From Candidatus Contendobacter odensis Run_B_J11 (GTDB lineage: Bacteria; Pseudomonadota; Gammaproteobacteria; Competibacterales; Competibacteraceae), in the NCBI RefSeq assembly GCF_000531125.1, contig NZ_CBTK010000286.1, forward strand, positions 1 to 51,048: a stretch of 51,048 nt of DNA, written 5' to 3'. Each line of letters begins with the position of its first letter. Position 1 is the stretch's first letter. This document shows, one piece after another, positions 8,930-16,549 of the stretch. The notes under the pieces are model-generated. The model was not told where the DNA came from, did no database searches, and was given only the letters and a program-made list of their open reading frames with translations. Position numbers and translations under genes: made by a program.

Positions 8930-9509
8930 CGTCCGAGTCCGTTGTGCCCTGTTCGTGCTTCACCAGGACGATGGAGGCCAGTAGATTATTGATCGCCACC
9001 ATCGCGGTCTGCTGCCGATCCACGCCGGCAGTGTCCGTAGCGACCGGCGCTGGATCGTTCAGCCCCCAGGCTTTGCGCTCGTTGTGCTGAACGATTTGCA
9101 GCGTTTCGCTGGTGATTTTCGCCAGCTTGGCTTTCTCAAAATCGTGCTTGCCGTCCTGGATGGCTTCATAGGCCAGCTTGCGTACCGCGTTCCATTCATT
9201 GCGATGCCGCGCCAGTACCGTTGCTTTCTTGGCGGCTTCCTCGGCTATCGCCGCCGCCCTTTTATCCGCGTCGTCGTTGACGGACAGCCCGGCCAGTTGC
9301 TCTTCGGCCTTACGAAGAATGACTTCCTTGAAATCCTGACTCCAGTCCTCTTTGTCTTTGCGATGCTGGATCGTCTGCCAGGCCACGCCGTACTTCTCGC
9401 TGAGTCCTCTCAGCGTCCCGCCCGTCTCGTAGCCGGCGCGGATTTTCGCCCAGTCGGGCTTCTTCTTTTTGCGAGGCGCGGCAGTGGGCGCGGTACGGAT
9501 CGCGGTCAT
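8919..9509 (-). CDS. Terminase small subunit
   Basis: 196 residues. A Lys-rich N terminus is followed by a helix-turn-helix (LRGLSEKYGVAWQTIQHRK, about 34-52) and a long charged helical region rich in Ala, Glu and Lys, the layout of DNA-recognition subunits of terminase. GGAGGA precedes the ATG at 9509, which overlaps the methyltransferase stop (ATGA). It lies directly before the large subunit gene, which supports the call; the sequence alone would only say HTH protein. Confidence 0.85.
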   Translation of the reverse strand: MTAIRTAPTAAPRKKKKPDWAKIRAGYETGGTLRGLSEKYGVAWQTIQHRKDKEDWSQDFKEVILRKAEEQLAGLSVNDDADKRAAAIAEEAAKKATVLARHRNEWNAVRKLAYEAIQDGKHDFEKAKLAKITSETLQIVQHNERKAWGLNDPAPVATDTAGVDRQQTAMVAINNLLASIVLVKHEQGTTDSDDAR

Positions 9510-10765
9510 GGCGCATCCTCCAGCGTCACGGACAGATGCGGGAACGCGGCCACCATCCGTTCCAGGATGCAGGCGACATACTTCGGCTCCATCTCAATCC
9601 CGTAGACCCGCCGCCCGCAATTCTGGCCCGCGATCAGCGTCGTGCCCGACCCGGCGAACGGCTCAAACACCAGATCGCCTTTGCGGCTGCTGTTTTCGAG
9701 ACTGCGCTGCACCAGTTCAATCGGCTTCATTGTGGGATGGTGATCCGACCGCTTGGGGCGAGGGATTTGCCACAGGTCGGATTGCTTGCGATCTTCGACG
9801 GGACACAGCCGCGCCGCATCGCCGCGCCATCCGTACCAGAGCGGTTCATACTGAGTGTGATAATCCTTGCGGCTAACCACCAGGCTGTCCTTCGCCCAAA
9901 TCACCGTGCTTGACCAGTGGAACCCCGCGCCGGTCAGCCCGGCGTGAATCACCGGCCACTCCTGTGCCGACATCGCCATGTAGAGCGGAGCGTCCGGCAG
10001 TACCGCGCCAAAGATAGCGGCCACGAACTGCGCGACAAACTCCGGGAACTGGTCGCCCAAGTTGTCATTGGCGATGGTTCGCTTCTTCCAGCCGAGGGCG
10101 TTATTCCCGCCTCTGAATTCTTCGCCATACGCCACGTTCCAGGGCGGATCTGTCCAGCAGATCGCCGCTTTCTCGCCCTGCAGGAGTCGCGCTACGTTTT
10201 CCGGATTCGTGCAGTCGGCGCAGTAGAGGCGATGCTCGCCGATCCGCCAGAGTTGCCCGGTTGCGGTCTGCCACTTCTCCTGGAGTTCGTCAGCCAGATC
10301 CATCTCGCTGCCGCTGTCGTCGGCGTTGTCCGGCACCTCCTCCTGGAGTTCCTCCAGCAGCGCGTCCAGTTCTTCGCCGTCCCAGCCGGTCAACTCCAGA
10401 TCAAAGCCCTCGATCTTGAGGTCTTCCAGTTCCACGGCCAGCAGGTCGTTGTCCCACTCGGCGAGTTCCGCCAGTCGGTTATCGGCGATGATGTAGGCCC
10501 GTTTCTGCGTCTCCGACAAGTGCGGCAGCCGGACGCACGGAACCGTCTCCATGCCGAGCTTGCGCGCCGCCAGCACTCGGCCATGCCCGGCGATGATGCC
10601 GTCCGTGGCGTCCACCAGTACCGGCGCGTTAAAGCCGAACTCCCGGATTGACCCAGCAATTTTTGCAATTTGGGAATCCGAGTGCGTCTTGGCGTTGCGG
10701 GCAAAGGGGATGAGGCCCGTGACCGGCAGCCATTCGACGTGATTCGCGCCGGGAGTGGTGGTCAT
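9506..10765 (-). CDS. ParB-domain/DNA methyltransferase fusion
   Basis: 419 residues from the ATG at 10765, which overlaps the preceding stop (TAATG). Residues 1-100 are ParB-like (DGIIAGHGRVLAARKLG, 55-71, and KRAYIIADNRLAE). After an acidic linker comes a beta-type amino-methyltransferase: DPPWN (206-210) as the catalytic motif, NHHPTMKP-like DHHPTMKPIEL, and the SAM-binding EPFAGSGTT near 372. The family methylates adenine or cytosine amino groups, and in phages probably protects DNA from host restriction. It is placed just before terminase, a common phage position. An ORF reading back to 11017 is only frame shadow of the previous gene. Confidence 0.92.
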   Translation of the reverse strand: MTTTPGANHVEWLPVTGLIPFARNAKTHSDSQIAKIAGSIREFGFNAPVLVDATDGIIAGHGRVLAARKLGMETVPCVRLPHLSETQKRAYIIADNRLAELAEWDNDLLAVELEDLKIEGFDLELTGWDGEELDALLEELQEEVPDNADDSGSEMDLADELQEKWQTATGQLWRIGEHRLYCADCTNPENVARLLQGEKAAICWTDPPWNVAYGEEFRGGNNALGWKKRTIANDNLGDQFPEFVAQFVAAIFGAVLPDAPLYMAMSAQEWPVIHAGLTGAGFHWSSTVIWAKDSLVVSRKDYHTQYEPLWYGWRGDAARLCPVEDRKQSDLWQIPRPKRSDHHPTMKPIELVQRSLENSSRKGDLVFEPFAGSGTTLIAGQNCGRRVYGIEMEPKYVACILERMVAAFPHLSVTLEDAP

Positions 10766-11265
10766 TAGTTGTCGATCTGGAAGGTCAGCGCGGCAGCGGC
10801 GAAACTCGCCGTCGAGCCGTTCGTGATGGTGCGGGGCGTGGTCAGCGCGGTGTAGATGTACAACGTGCCGCCGCTGGATGCCGACATGAGGCCGAAGCAG
10901 TTGACCGTACCCCAATCCGCAGTCGCCGGAGGGAAGGGGACGGTTGCATTGTTCGAGGTGGTGCCGCCCGTTCCCGACGATGCGACCGTGCTGCCGGAGG
11001 ACTGCGTACCGGCCCAATTCGCCAGGCTCGATGCAATGCTCACTCGCGCATAGCTGCCGCCCGTCACCTCCGTCCCAGCCGTGCTGTCGGTCGGGCAGGT
11101 TGTGAACAGCGCCACCCAGACGGTCGCTGGAGGCGTAAAGGCTTGCCCGCGTAACAGCCAGTCTATGACGCTGTTTTCGAGGGTATCGGTCATCGCTGCG
11201 GGATACGCCGCTACCGAGGCCACCAACAAAACCAACGCCATGCTTAGTCTCTTAAAAAACGTCAT
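10765..11265 (-). CDS. Tail-fibre-like phage protein with a signal-peptide-like N terminus
   Basis: 166 residues. The body (ENSVIDWLLRGQAFTPPATVWVALFTTCPTD, then GTEVTGGSYARV and a Gly/Ser/Thr-rich beta region) matches a common phage structural protein that usually begins at or near MTDTLEN, residue 25 here. Upstream are 24 residues, MTFFKRLSMALVLLVASVAA, which look like a secretion signal, and the ATG at 11265 has the good AGGAG site, while the internal ATG at 11193 has none. So the longer form is probably made. Whether it is exported is unknown. It lies in a block of fibre-like genes. Confidence 0.7.
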   Translation of the reverse strand: MTFFKRLSMALVLLVASVAAYPAAMTDTLENSVIDWLLRGQAFTPPATVWVALFTTCPTDSTAGTEVTGGSYARVSIASSLANWAGTQSSGSTVASSGTGGTTSNNATVPFPPATADWGTVNCFGLMSASSGGTLYIYTALTTPRTITNGSTASFAAAALTFQIDN

Positions 11266-11294
11266 GTCATCACTCCTGGGGATTAAAAAGCCGA

Positions 11295-11624
11295 TTAAAA
11301 CTCATACACCGGGCGCATCAGTACCGTGAATTGACGGCTGTCGCCGCGCCCTGCGGTCGTGGTGTAAGTGCAGGTCACCACGTACTGCGTGGTCACCGAC
11401 GAGGAATAGGTTCCGCCCGTCAGCCAGATGACCGCCTGAGTGTCCGTCTTGCTGGTCAGCACAGAGGTCAGCCCTGCCGGGACATCCCAGGTGACTGTCG
11501 CCAGCGTATCGCCCGACGCAGCCATTTCCAGCGATAGATCGATCACATAGTCCAAGGTGCTGGTCGGATTTTTCTCGATCAGCACACCATCAGGAACCAC
11601 CCGCTTAAATTCGCCTACGGTCAT
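11295..11624 (-). CDS. Small phage beta-sandwich protein, fibre-tail adaptor-like
   Basis: 109 residues. The pattern EKNPTSTLDYVIDLSLEMAAS, then ATVTWDVPAGLTS, a central VIWLTGG and YVVTCTYTTTAGR looks like an Ig-like fold of the type found in phage fibre-tail adaptors or capsid decoration proteins (typically a DYxxDxxxxLxxGDTI start). The ATG overlaps the stop of the repeat protein before it by 4 bases. Its exact role in the virion cannot be read from the sequence. Confidence 0.6.
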   Translation of the reverse strand: MTVGEFKRVVPDGVLIEKNPTSTLDYVIDLSLEMAASGDTLATVTWDVPAGLTSVLTSKTDTQAVIWLTGGTYSSSVTTQYVVTCTYTTTAGRGDSRQFTVLMRPVYEF

Positions 11625-12466
11625 AGCACGATCACTCGTTGTCCTGCGGTGAGGGTCAGCGTTCGATTCTCGGCCAGGACGATCAGCGTCCGGCCTGGGT
11701 TGGGGAGCCAGTTGTCGCTGTCCAATCCCAAAGCCCCGGCGACGACAGCGCGAGACACCGCCGCGCCCAAGAGCGGAATGGTCATCGTGATGCTCCCGCC
11801 CGCGCTGGCCTGAGCCAATGCGGCTGCGGACAGCCCAAAACCGAGCGTGACGATGAGGTTTCCGGTTGCGCCCATAGCCGATACGGCAGCCCCGGAAATC
11901 GGAATGATGCTGGTCACGTTCCCGGCGCTCGATGCCCGCGCCTGAGCCGTACCGGCCAGTGCGACATTCATCATCAAACTGCCGCTGGCGCTGGCCTGAG
12001 CCTGGGCGTTGCCGGCCAACTGGCCTGCGGACAGCGCGGTCAAGTTAGCGGCTGCGGTCGCTTGCGCCAGTGCTGCGCCGGACAGCGCAAATGTCATCTT
12101 TACATCGCCCGTCGCTGTGGCTTGCCCCGCAGCCGATCCAGAAACAGGGGTGGTCATCTGGAGAGTACCGCCCGCTGTGGCTGCCGCCGCGACCGCGTTC
12201 CCGGCCACGGTGATCTGCATTCGCACGTCGCCGGTTGCTGTTGTGGTGGCCGTTGCCGTTGCCGCCAGCGCGGAGGCCATAGTGACGGCTCCCGTCGCTG
12301 TGGCTTGACCGGATGCTGCCCCGGTCAGCGGCATCGTCATGGTGACCACACCGGTTGCGGTCATCACGGACAGCGCCGCGCCGGTGAGCGGGATGGGTGT
12401 TGCGCCCGCATCCGCAACCCGTGCCGCAATCGGACAACCGGAAACGGGAGCGCCGGAAAGAATCAT
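11621..12466 (-). CDS. Repeat protein, eleven 20-residue repeats, probable fibre
   Basis: 281 residues. Residues from about 27 to 250 are eleven tandem units of 20-22 residues, of the form LxGAAxxQATATGxVxMTxP, followed by a C-terminal strand-rich tail (TLIVLAENRTLTLTAGQRVIVL). The alternating small and hydrophobic residues and fixed period suggest a beta-solenoid or triple-stranded fibre shaft. Cys is nearly absent. It sits between fibre-like and DUF4376-like genes, so it is probably a virion fibre component. I do not recognise it as a named family. Confidence 0.65.
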   Translation of the reverse strand: MILSGAPVSGCPIAARVADAGATPIPLTGAALSVMTATGVVTMTMPLTGAASGQATATGAVTMASALAATATATTTATGDVRMQITVAGNAVAAAATAGGTLQMTTPVSGSAAGQATATGDVKMTFALSGAALAQATAAANLTALSAGQLAGNAQAQASASGSLMMNVALAGTAQARASSAGNVTSIIPISGAAVSAMGATGNLIVTLGFGLSAAALAQASAGGSITMTIPLLGAAVSRAVVAGALGLDSDNWLPNPGRTLIVLAENRTLTLTAGQRVIVL

Positions 12467-12970
12467 TTACCACACCACCTGAGCAATGGCTTCTAGCGTA
12501 TCCGCCGTTTCAAGCGTTGCCAGCCGAGCGGACTCTTGCGCGAAACAGGCCGCTACATGAGCGCCGACCGATGCGGACATCGCCACCACTTGTTCGCCTG
12601 TCAATGCCCGGAAGACGCCATCGGCAAACTTCCAGCCACCCGACCAAAGGCCCATATTCACCTGAATCACTGCGCCCAACATCGAGATTCGAGAGCGTTC
12701 ATCGGTCGCCACCGGCCAGCCATTCCAGACCATCCCGCCGATTTCAGCGGTGTAGCGAGAGGCCGCTAATTCGGCTTTTTTCTCGGCTTTCGCCCATGCC
12801 AGCGCGTCAAAAGCCGCCAGCAATTCGGATTCGTTCGGTTGCGGTTCGGGGCGGTTCCATTGAACGATAGAATCCACGCCGTTTTCGCGGTAAATCGCGC
12901 ATTCCACGCCGGGTTCGTTCGGCCCGAATTGCAAATCAGGGTAAATTTGCAATAGCGCATTCGCTAACAT
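12467..12970 (-). CDS. DUF4376-type phage protein
   Basis: 167 residues from the ATG at 12970, which overlaps the preceding fibre stop (TAATG); the ATG at 13000 lies inside that gene. The N-terminal part (LLQIYPDLQFGPN..WNRPEPQPNESELLAA) and the C-terminal RYTAEIGGMVWNGWPVATDERSRISM followed by WKFADGVFRALTGEQV match the DUF4376 family, small proteins encoded just after tail fibres and often taken as fibre assembly chaperones. That role is inferred from position only. Confidence 0.75.
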   Translation of the reverse strand: MLANALLQIYPDLQFGPNEPGVECAIYRENGVDSIVQWNRPEPQPNESELLAAFDALAWAKAEKKAELAASRYTAEIGGMVWNGWPVATDERSRISMLGAVIQVNMGLWSGGWKFADGVFRALTGEQVVAMSASVGAHVAACFAQESARLATLETADTLEAIAQVVW

Positions 12971-13764
12971 TAGGAGGTTTCCCCCATATATTTTGCCCAA
13001 AATCGAATCCAGTCTTTATTTCCGGCAATACCGGGAACTGTGATCGTACCTGCCCCATTATAAAAAACCGACAATCTCCAACGATCCGTTGATCCGTTGG
13101 CATACACTAAAAACGCGCCACTTCCGCCCACCGATCCTACTGCGCCGCTAATCCCTCGCCACAACAACCCACGATTCTCCGTAGAAGACCATGAACTCCC
13201 ATCAGTAGACCAGTCGCAATAAACTGCAAAGGTTGATCCGCTTGTTGCGGTGCTGTTCGTAATAGCCGATCCTCCAACGATATACACCCCTGATTGAGTG
13301 GGCTGCCAAATTCCTGTAGACGGGTCAAATGCGCTATCGATATCGAAGTCTTCGGTTTTCGCAGCAGAAGAAACCAGCGTCGTGCCGCCATTGGTAATGG
13401 TAATCAGCGTACTGCCGTCTCCTCGGGCGCTGAATCCCCCGACTCGCATTCTATCGGCGGCGGTCATAATTCGCGCATCGGCAGTCACATAAACTTTATG
13501 AGTCCCGGAACTCAGCGTAATCGCACTCCCGCTCGCGCTACTCGCTAATACCGTGGTGCGGGCCAGTGTCGTTCCACTGAGAGTGTAGGTGCCCACGCCC
13601 ACTTCCCACGCGCCGTTCGCATCTTCGATACAGTAGATGCAGGTATTTGCATTGCCAATCGCGGAAAACGATTGAAACCCGGACACCGCACCCGCAAGGG
13701 TGAGTGTCCCGGTGCCGGTAGTGGTGGTGGTTTCTTGCACTCGGTCTTTGTAAACGAGGGCCAT
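12970..13764 (-). CDS. Tail fibre protein with C1q-like C terminus
   Basis: 264 residues. The N-terminal 100 residues (VYKDRVQETTTTTGTGTLTL, then GAWEVGVGTYTL, GTTLARTTVLASS) form a phage fibre attachment domain that I know from many tail-fibre proteins. Residues 140-264 (FDIDSAFDPSTGIWQPTQSG to the end) look like a C1q/TNF-like jelly roll, a trimeric receptor-binding head. So this is a candidate receptor-binding protein. It precedes the DUF4376 gene and follows the endolysin gene on the same strand. Confidence 0.8.
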   Translation of the reverse strand: MALVYKDRVQETTTTTGTGTLTLAGAVSGFQSFSAIGNANTCIYCIEDANGAWEVGVGTYTLSGTTLARTTVLASSASGSAITLSSGTHKVYVTADARIMTAADRMRVGGFSARGDGSTLITITNGGTTLVSSAAKTEDFDIDSAFDPSTGIWQPTQSGVYIVGGSAITNSTATSGSTFAVYCDWSTDGSSWSSTENRGLLWRGISGAVGSVGGSGAFLVYANGSTDRWRLSVFYNGAGTITVPGIAGNKDWIRFWAKYMGETS

Positions 13765-13805
13765 GGGTTAGCTCTTTTCAGCTTGGAGTTCAATAAGATT
13801 CATGC

Positions 13806-14285
13806 TCAACTCCTAATCTGTTTAATGCGCCGCTCAATCGCAATAATCTTGTCGGCATAATCGGGGTCGGTCGCATAGCCGGCGACTTGTAAGGCCCGAA
13901 AGAATCCGCCGACATCGCCCTCTTCGGCGCGATTCAGTGCGGGCTTGTATCGGGCATTGGCTTTCAGGAATGCGACAAAGCCCTTAAAGCTCTCGGCATA
14001 GCTGGCGTACACCCGGAAGGATGCCGCTTCTTGTCGCCAGCCTGCTTTGCCATGCTCGGCGGTCTGGTTCTTGACGGTCGGCCCTGTCCAGGACTTCCCC
14101 GCCTTAATGCCGAACAGGTTGTAGCTGAACACCGTCCCCGCCTGTGGGATGTGCTTGCCGTACCCGGTTTCGTTCGCGGCCTGGGCCAGTAGCGCGGAGG
14201 CCGGTAGTCCGATCATCGCGGCTGCCTCATCGGCGTCTTCCCACAGCGTCAGCACAAAGTCCGACGGCGTCTTGAACAGGATCAT
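13806..14285 (-). CDS. Endolysin, GH73 glucosaminidase (FlgJ-like)
   Basis: 159 residues from the ATG at 14285, overlapping the previous stop (ATGA). The motifs PASALLAQAANETGYGKH, NLFGIKAGKSWTG and SFKGFVAFLKANARYKPAL are those of FlgJ-type beta-N-acetylglucosaminidases; the Glu in AANETG is the expected catalytic acid. There is no signal peptide or membrane segment, so release from the cell would need a holin, which I did not find nearby. Genes from the fibre block follow. Confidence 0.85.
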   Translation of the reverse strand: MILFKTPSDFVLTLWEDADEAAAMIGLPASALLAQAANETGYGKHIPQAGTVFSYNLFGIKAGKSWTGPTVKNQTAEHGKAGWRQEAASFRVYASYAESFKGFVAFLKANARYKPALNRAEEGDVGGFFRALQVAGYATDPDYADKIIAIERRIKQIRS

Positions 14286-14536
14286 GCGGCGCTCCAGTCC
14301 GGCGGTGACATTTCCAGATCGATCAGCTTTTGCAGGTACAGCGCCAAGTCCATCGCCTCTTCCTGAGCGTGACGCAGCCAATCCAGCCGGCTTAAATCGG
14401 TTCGTGCCAGGGTATGGCCGTACTTCGCAATCCCGACCTCGGATCGCGCTTTCAGCTTCTGGCGTACCGTCTCGACAATCGGGTCAGCGCACTCTTGCGG
14501 CCAAGCCACTCCGTAGAAATCAATCGGCTCACTCAC
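14282..14536 (-). CDS. Small MazG-like phage protein
   Basis: 84 residues. The segment KYGHTLARTDLSRLDWLRHA, then QEEAMDLALYLQKLI, is common in small phage proteins with an all-alpha NTP-pyrophosphatase (MazG-like) helix, where the Glu and Asp residues bind metal. Only part of the full motif set is visible, so enzymatic activity is uncertain. I chose the GTG at 14536, which overlaps the thyX stop (GTGA), over the ATG at 14563. It sits with dUTPase and thyX in a nucleotide-metabolism cluster. Confidence 0.65.
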   Translation of the reverse strand: MSEPIDFYGVAWPQECADPIVETVRQKLKARSEVGIAKYGHTLARTDLSRLDWLRHAQEEAMDLALYLQKLIDLEMSPPDWSAA

Positions 14537-15184
14537 GACAGGGCATTCTCCAAGGCTGTCCAACTCTCAGGGCATTGCGCCCGGCATTCCCGTTTAATCT
14601 GCGCCGCGATCCACTGGCTTTCCTGCTGCGCGTGTGCCTCGGATCGCAACTGATAAACCCGCCAAAAAGCGTACAGCGAACCCGTCCAAATCCAGGTCGT
14701 TTCCAGCGAAAGCGGCAGCATCGCCCGCGCCTGCTCTGGACACAGTCCGATCCTGAGACTGAGGCGGTAGGCGGTAGGCGGTATCGCAGACCGCCAGGAC
14801 GGCCCGGTACATCGCTCCGACCAGCCGCGCCTTGGCTTTGGGTAGAGCGCCGCCGCTGCCCTGCTTGACGTTCGCTACGGCAGAACGCCACGCGACCGGG
14901 TGCCAGTAGGTGGGCGGGGTCGAGACATAACGCCGGCTGACTTCCGAAACCGCCAGCCCGACCGTGCTTCGCATGAGTTGTCGAGCAATGAAAATCGGCG
15001 CGGTGATTCGCAGCGTGATCTGCGGGTGAAAGAACGGGCTGATGTGCCCATGGAGCGCCAGGTAGTTCAGTAGCCGCTGATCGTTCACGCCGTCAAACGT
15101 CATGTGCTGCTTATCCAGCGACGCCCTGGCGGCATTCACCACCAACAGGTCGCCTTGGCAGTCCACTCGCTCCACGGCACTCAA
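14533..15184 (-). pseudogene. thyX: Flavin-dependent thymidylate synthase, frameshifted
   Basis: The first part (TTG start at 15184, overlapping the dUTPase stop) reads as ThyX: FIARQLMRSTVGLAVSEVSRRY resembles the RHRxxSxNExSxRY signature, but with the His and Asn positions changed. After YRL (about 14,780) the frame fails, and the ThyX C terminus (LPLSLETTWIWTGSLYAFWR) continues in another frame to a stop at 14533. Three tandem GGCGGTA units lie at the break; removing one restores a continuous YRLSLRIGLCPEQARAMLPL. So a 7-bp duplication inactivated the gene, unless it is an assembly error. The host thyA at 41.5 kb could cover the loss. Confidence 0.85.
14763..14783. repeat. Three tandem GGCGGTA units in thyX
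   Basis: Copies at 14763-14769, 14770-14776 and 14777-14783. Being 7 bases long, each unit changes the reading frame; two copies would keep thyX open. Typical slippage expansion. Confidence 0.9.
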
Positions 15185-15609
15185 ACTCCGCTGCTCCCGA
15201 ATCCGTTGCCACGACGATCCGCCGAGGGCAATTCGGAGACTTCCAGAACCTCATCCCGTGCAATCGTGACGAGAACCAGTTGGGCGATGCGGTCGCCGGA
15301 GTTAATCGTGACCCGATCATGGCCGTGGTTGATCAGCGCCACCTTGACCTCGCCGCGATAGCCGGAATCCACGATGCCGGCCAGCGTATCCACGCCAAAG
15401 GCCACGGCCATGCCGGATCGCGGCCAGATCTGCCCGCACGTCCACGGCCACAGGCTGATCGCAATCCCGGTCGGCACCAAGACCCGCTCTCCGGGGGGGA
15501 TGCGGATCGGCTCAGGAATGTCGGCGTACAGATCAAGCCCCGCGTCCGTCTCATGGGCGCGAGTCGGGAGGATGGCGCTCTCCCGCAGTCGTTTCACTAG
15601 AAGGGGCAT
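15181..15609 (-). CDS. dut: dUTP diphosphatase
   Basis: 142 residues with all five trimeric dUTPase motifs: DAGLDLYA, PRSGMA, GIVDSGYRGEVKVALIN, GDRIAQLV and the Gly-rich RGNGFGSSGV at the C terminus. It hydrolyses dUTP to dUMP, keeping uracil out of phage DNA and supplying thymidylate synthase. It lies between rusA (13-base overlap) and the broken thyX (4-base overlap). Length is normal and no key residue is missing, so it should be active. Confidence 0.95.
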   Translation of the reverse strand: MPLLVKRLRESAILPTRAHETDAGLDLYADIPEPIRIPPGERVLVPTGIAISLWPWTCGQIWPRSGMAVAFGVDTLAGIVDSGYRGEVKVALINHGHDRVTINSGDRIAQLVLVTIARDEVLEVSELPSADRRGNGFGSSGV

Positions 15610-15983
15610 GATGGGTACTCTCTAATCTCAACAATGACGCGGGGATTGAATTTGTCGGCAGGCTTTCGCTCAATCATCAAGCAGTCAATCTGAGCGTCAT
15701 CCAGCCAGACCCCGGAGGCGGTGAGGGCATCGCCGATACCCTTGAACACGTTGTCGCAGTCGCGGGGCGCAGCGGTTTTCGGATACAGTATCGCTTTAAC
15801 GGCCAGCCGCCCTTCCAGCGGCTTCCAGCGCAGCACCAGCAACAGGCCGGTGACGTGCGCCTTGACCGCCTTTCGGTAGTCCCGCGCCGCTTTGCTGAGT
15901 AGCACCTTCCCGCCGACATGCCGCCAGATGTGATTCATGGACGGCGGTACCGGCAAGGTCAGCGTCAGCAGCGGCTCGATCAT
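15597..15983 (-). CDS. rusA: RusA-type Holliday junction resolvase
   Basis: 128 residues. The signature is clear: LPVPPSMNHIW at the start, then PRDCDNVFKGIGDALTASGV and WLDDAQI with the catalytic Asp residues. RusA dimers cut Holliday junctions in recombining or replicating phage DNA before packaging. The ATG at 15983 overlaps the H-NS-like gene stop (ATGA). It is a normal-length family member and belongs to the replication/nucleotide cluster. Confidence 0.93.
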   Translation of the reverse strand: MIEPLLTLTLPVPPSMNHIWRHVGGKVLLSKAARDYRKAVKAHVTGLLLVLRWKPLEGRLAVKAILYPKTAAPRDCDNVFKGIGDALTASGVWLDDAQIDCLMIERKPADKFNPRVIVEIREYPSCPF

Positions 15984-16303
15984 GAATAACCCGGAATCTC
16001 TAACGTCTCCGGATCAATTCCATCGCGGGTCGCCTTCTGAAACCACGGTGGGCGGCGTCCGTACCCGCTCCAGGTGTCCAGCGGATCGTCGGGGTTGGCG
16101 TACCGAGGCGGCTTGGGCGGCCTGACCTTGGCGACCTTGACCGGCTGCGGATTGATCAGCGCGTTCAGCTTCAAGATTTGATCTCGAATATCCTGCCGGA
16201 TCGCGGTGATCTGCGCGTCCACGTTATCGCGGATCGTCGTCAGTGCATCCAGCCGGTCGGCCAGGGTGAGGTTCGGATCATCATCAAACGATATTCTTGA
16301 CAT
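15980..16303 (-). CDS. H-NS-like nucleoid protein
   Basis: 107 residues. The N-terminal part (LTLADRLDALTTIRDNVDAQ, followed by IRQDIRDQILKL) is a predicted coiled-coil dimerisation region; the C-terminal part, YANPDDPLDTWSGYGRRPPW, is the H-NS DNA-binding motif (TWSGxGRxPxW). AAGGA precedes the ATG at 16303, and palindrome copy 2 lies 25 bases upstream. A phage H-NS homologue may silence phage genes in the lysogen or interfere with host H-NS; which is unknown. It would be expressed with rusA and dut. Confidence 0.88.
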   Translation of the reverse strand: MSRISFDDDPNLTLADRLDALTTIRDNVDAQITAIRQDIRDQILKLNALINPQPVKVAKVRPPKPPRYANPDDPLDTWSGYGRRPPWFQKATRDGIDPETLEIPGYS

Positions 16304-16327
16304 GGGCTGTGTCCTTATGGGTGAAGT

Positions 16328-16347
16328 ATAGTCGCTTTCAGGGATTA
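16328..16347 (+). promoter_or_regulatory. Dispersed palindrome copy 2, upstream of H-NS-like gene
   Basis: ATAGTCGCTTTCAGGGATTA. Read toward the gene (minus strand) it ends AGCGACTATACT, so TATACT would be the -10. It lies between the H-NS-like gene and a small zinc-ribbon-like gene. Confidence 0.65.
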
Positions 16348-16360
16348 AAAAAGAGTCACG

Positions 16361-16549
16361 CTACGATTTCGCTGTGAACCCGCTGGCCGCACTGGCCGCT
16401 ACGGGCGGGGCAATCATGCCGTGGACGCGGCAGCGAAACCCTGTCTGCTTCGGATCGGCGGACAGTTTAAACTGGATCACCGGCGACGCGCAGCCGGTAT
16501 ACGGGCAGCGCAAATCGGGACGCGGGCGGTCGGGCTTGGGGGTGATCAT
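16361..16549 (-). CDS. Small Cys/His protein, possible zinc ribbon
   Basis: 62 residues. Two Cys pairs/near-pairs (CPYTGC, then CRVH) could bind zinc, as in small phage zinc-ribbon proteins (DLRCPYTGCASPVIQFK). AAGGAAA precedes the ATG at 16549, which overlaps the preceding ParB-fold gene stop. Function unknown. Confidence 0.6.
   Translation of the reverse strand: MITPKPDRPRPDLRCPYTGCASPVIQFKLSADPKQTGFRCRVHGMIAPPVAASAASGFTAKS

Noticed and set aside
10766..11017. N-terminal extension of the ParB-methyltransferase
   Set aside because: Shadow of the preceding fibre-like gene; TAATG overlap marks the true start.
11621..12466. CRISPR array from the regular 60-bp spacing
   Set aside because: The units are degenerate, contiguous and coding; no spacers.
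14763..14783. CRISPR-like or minisatellite repeat
   Set aside because: Three 7-bp units without spacers; a slippage duplication in thyX.
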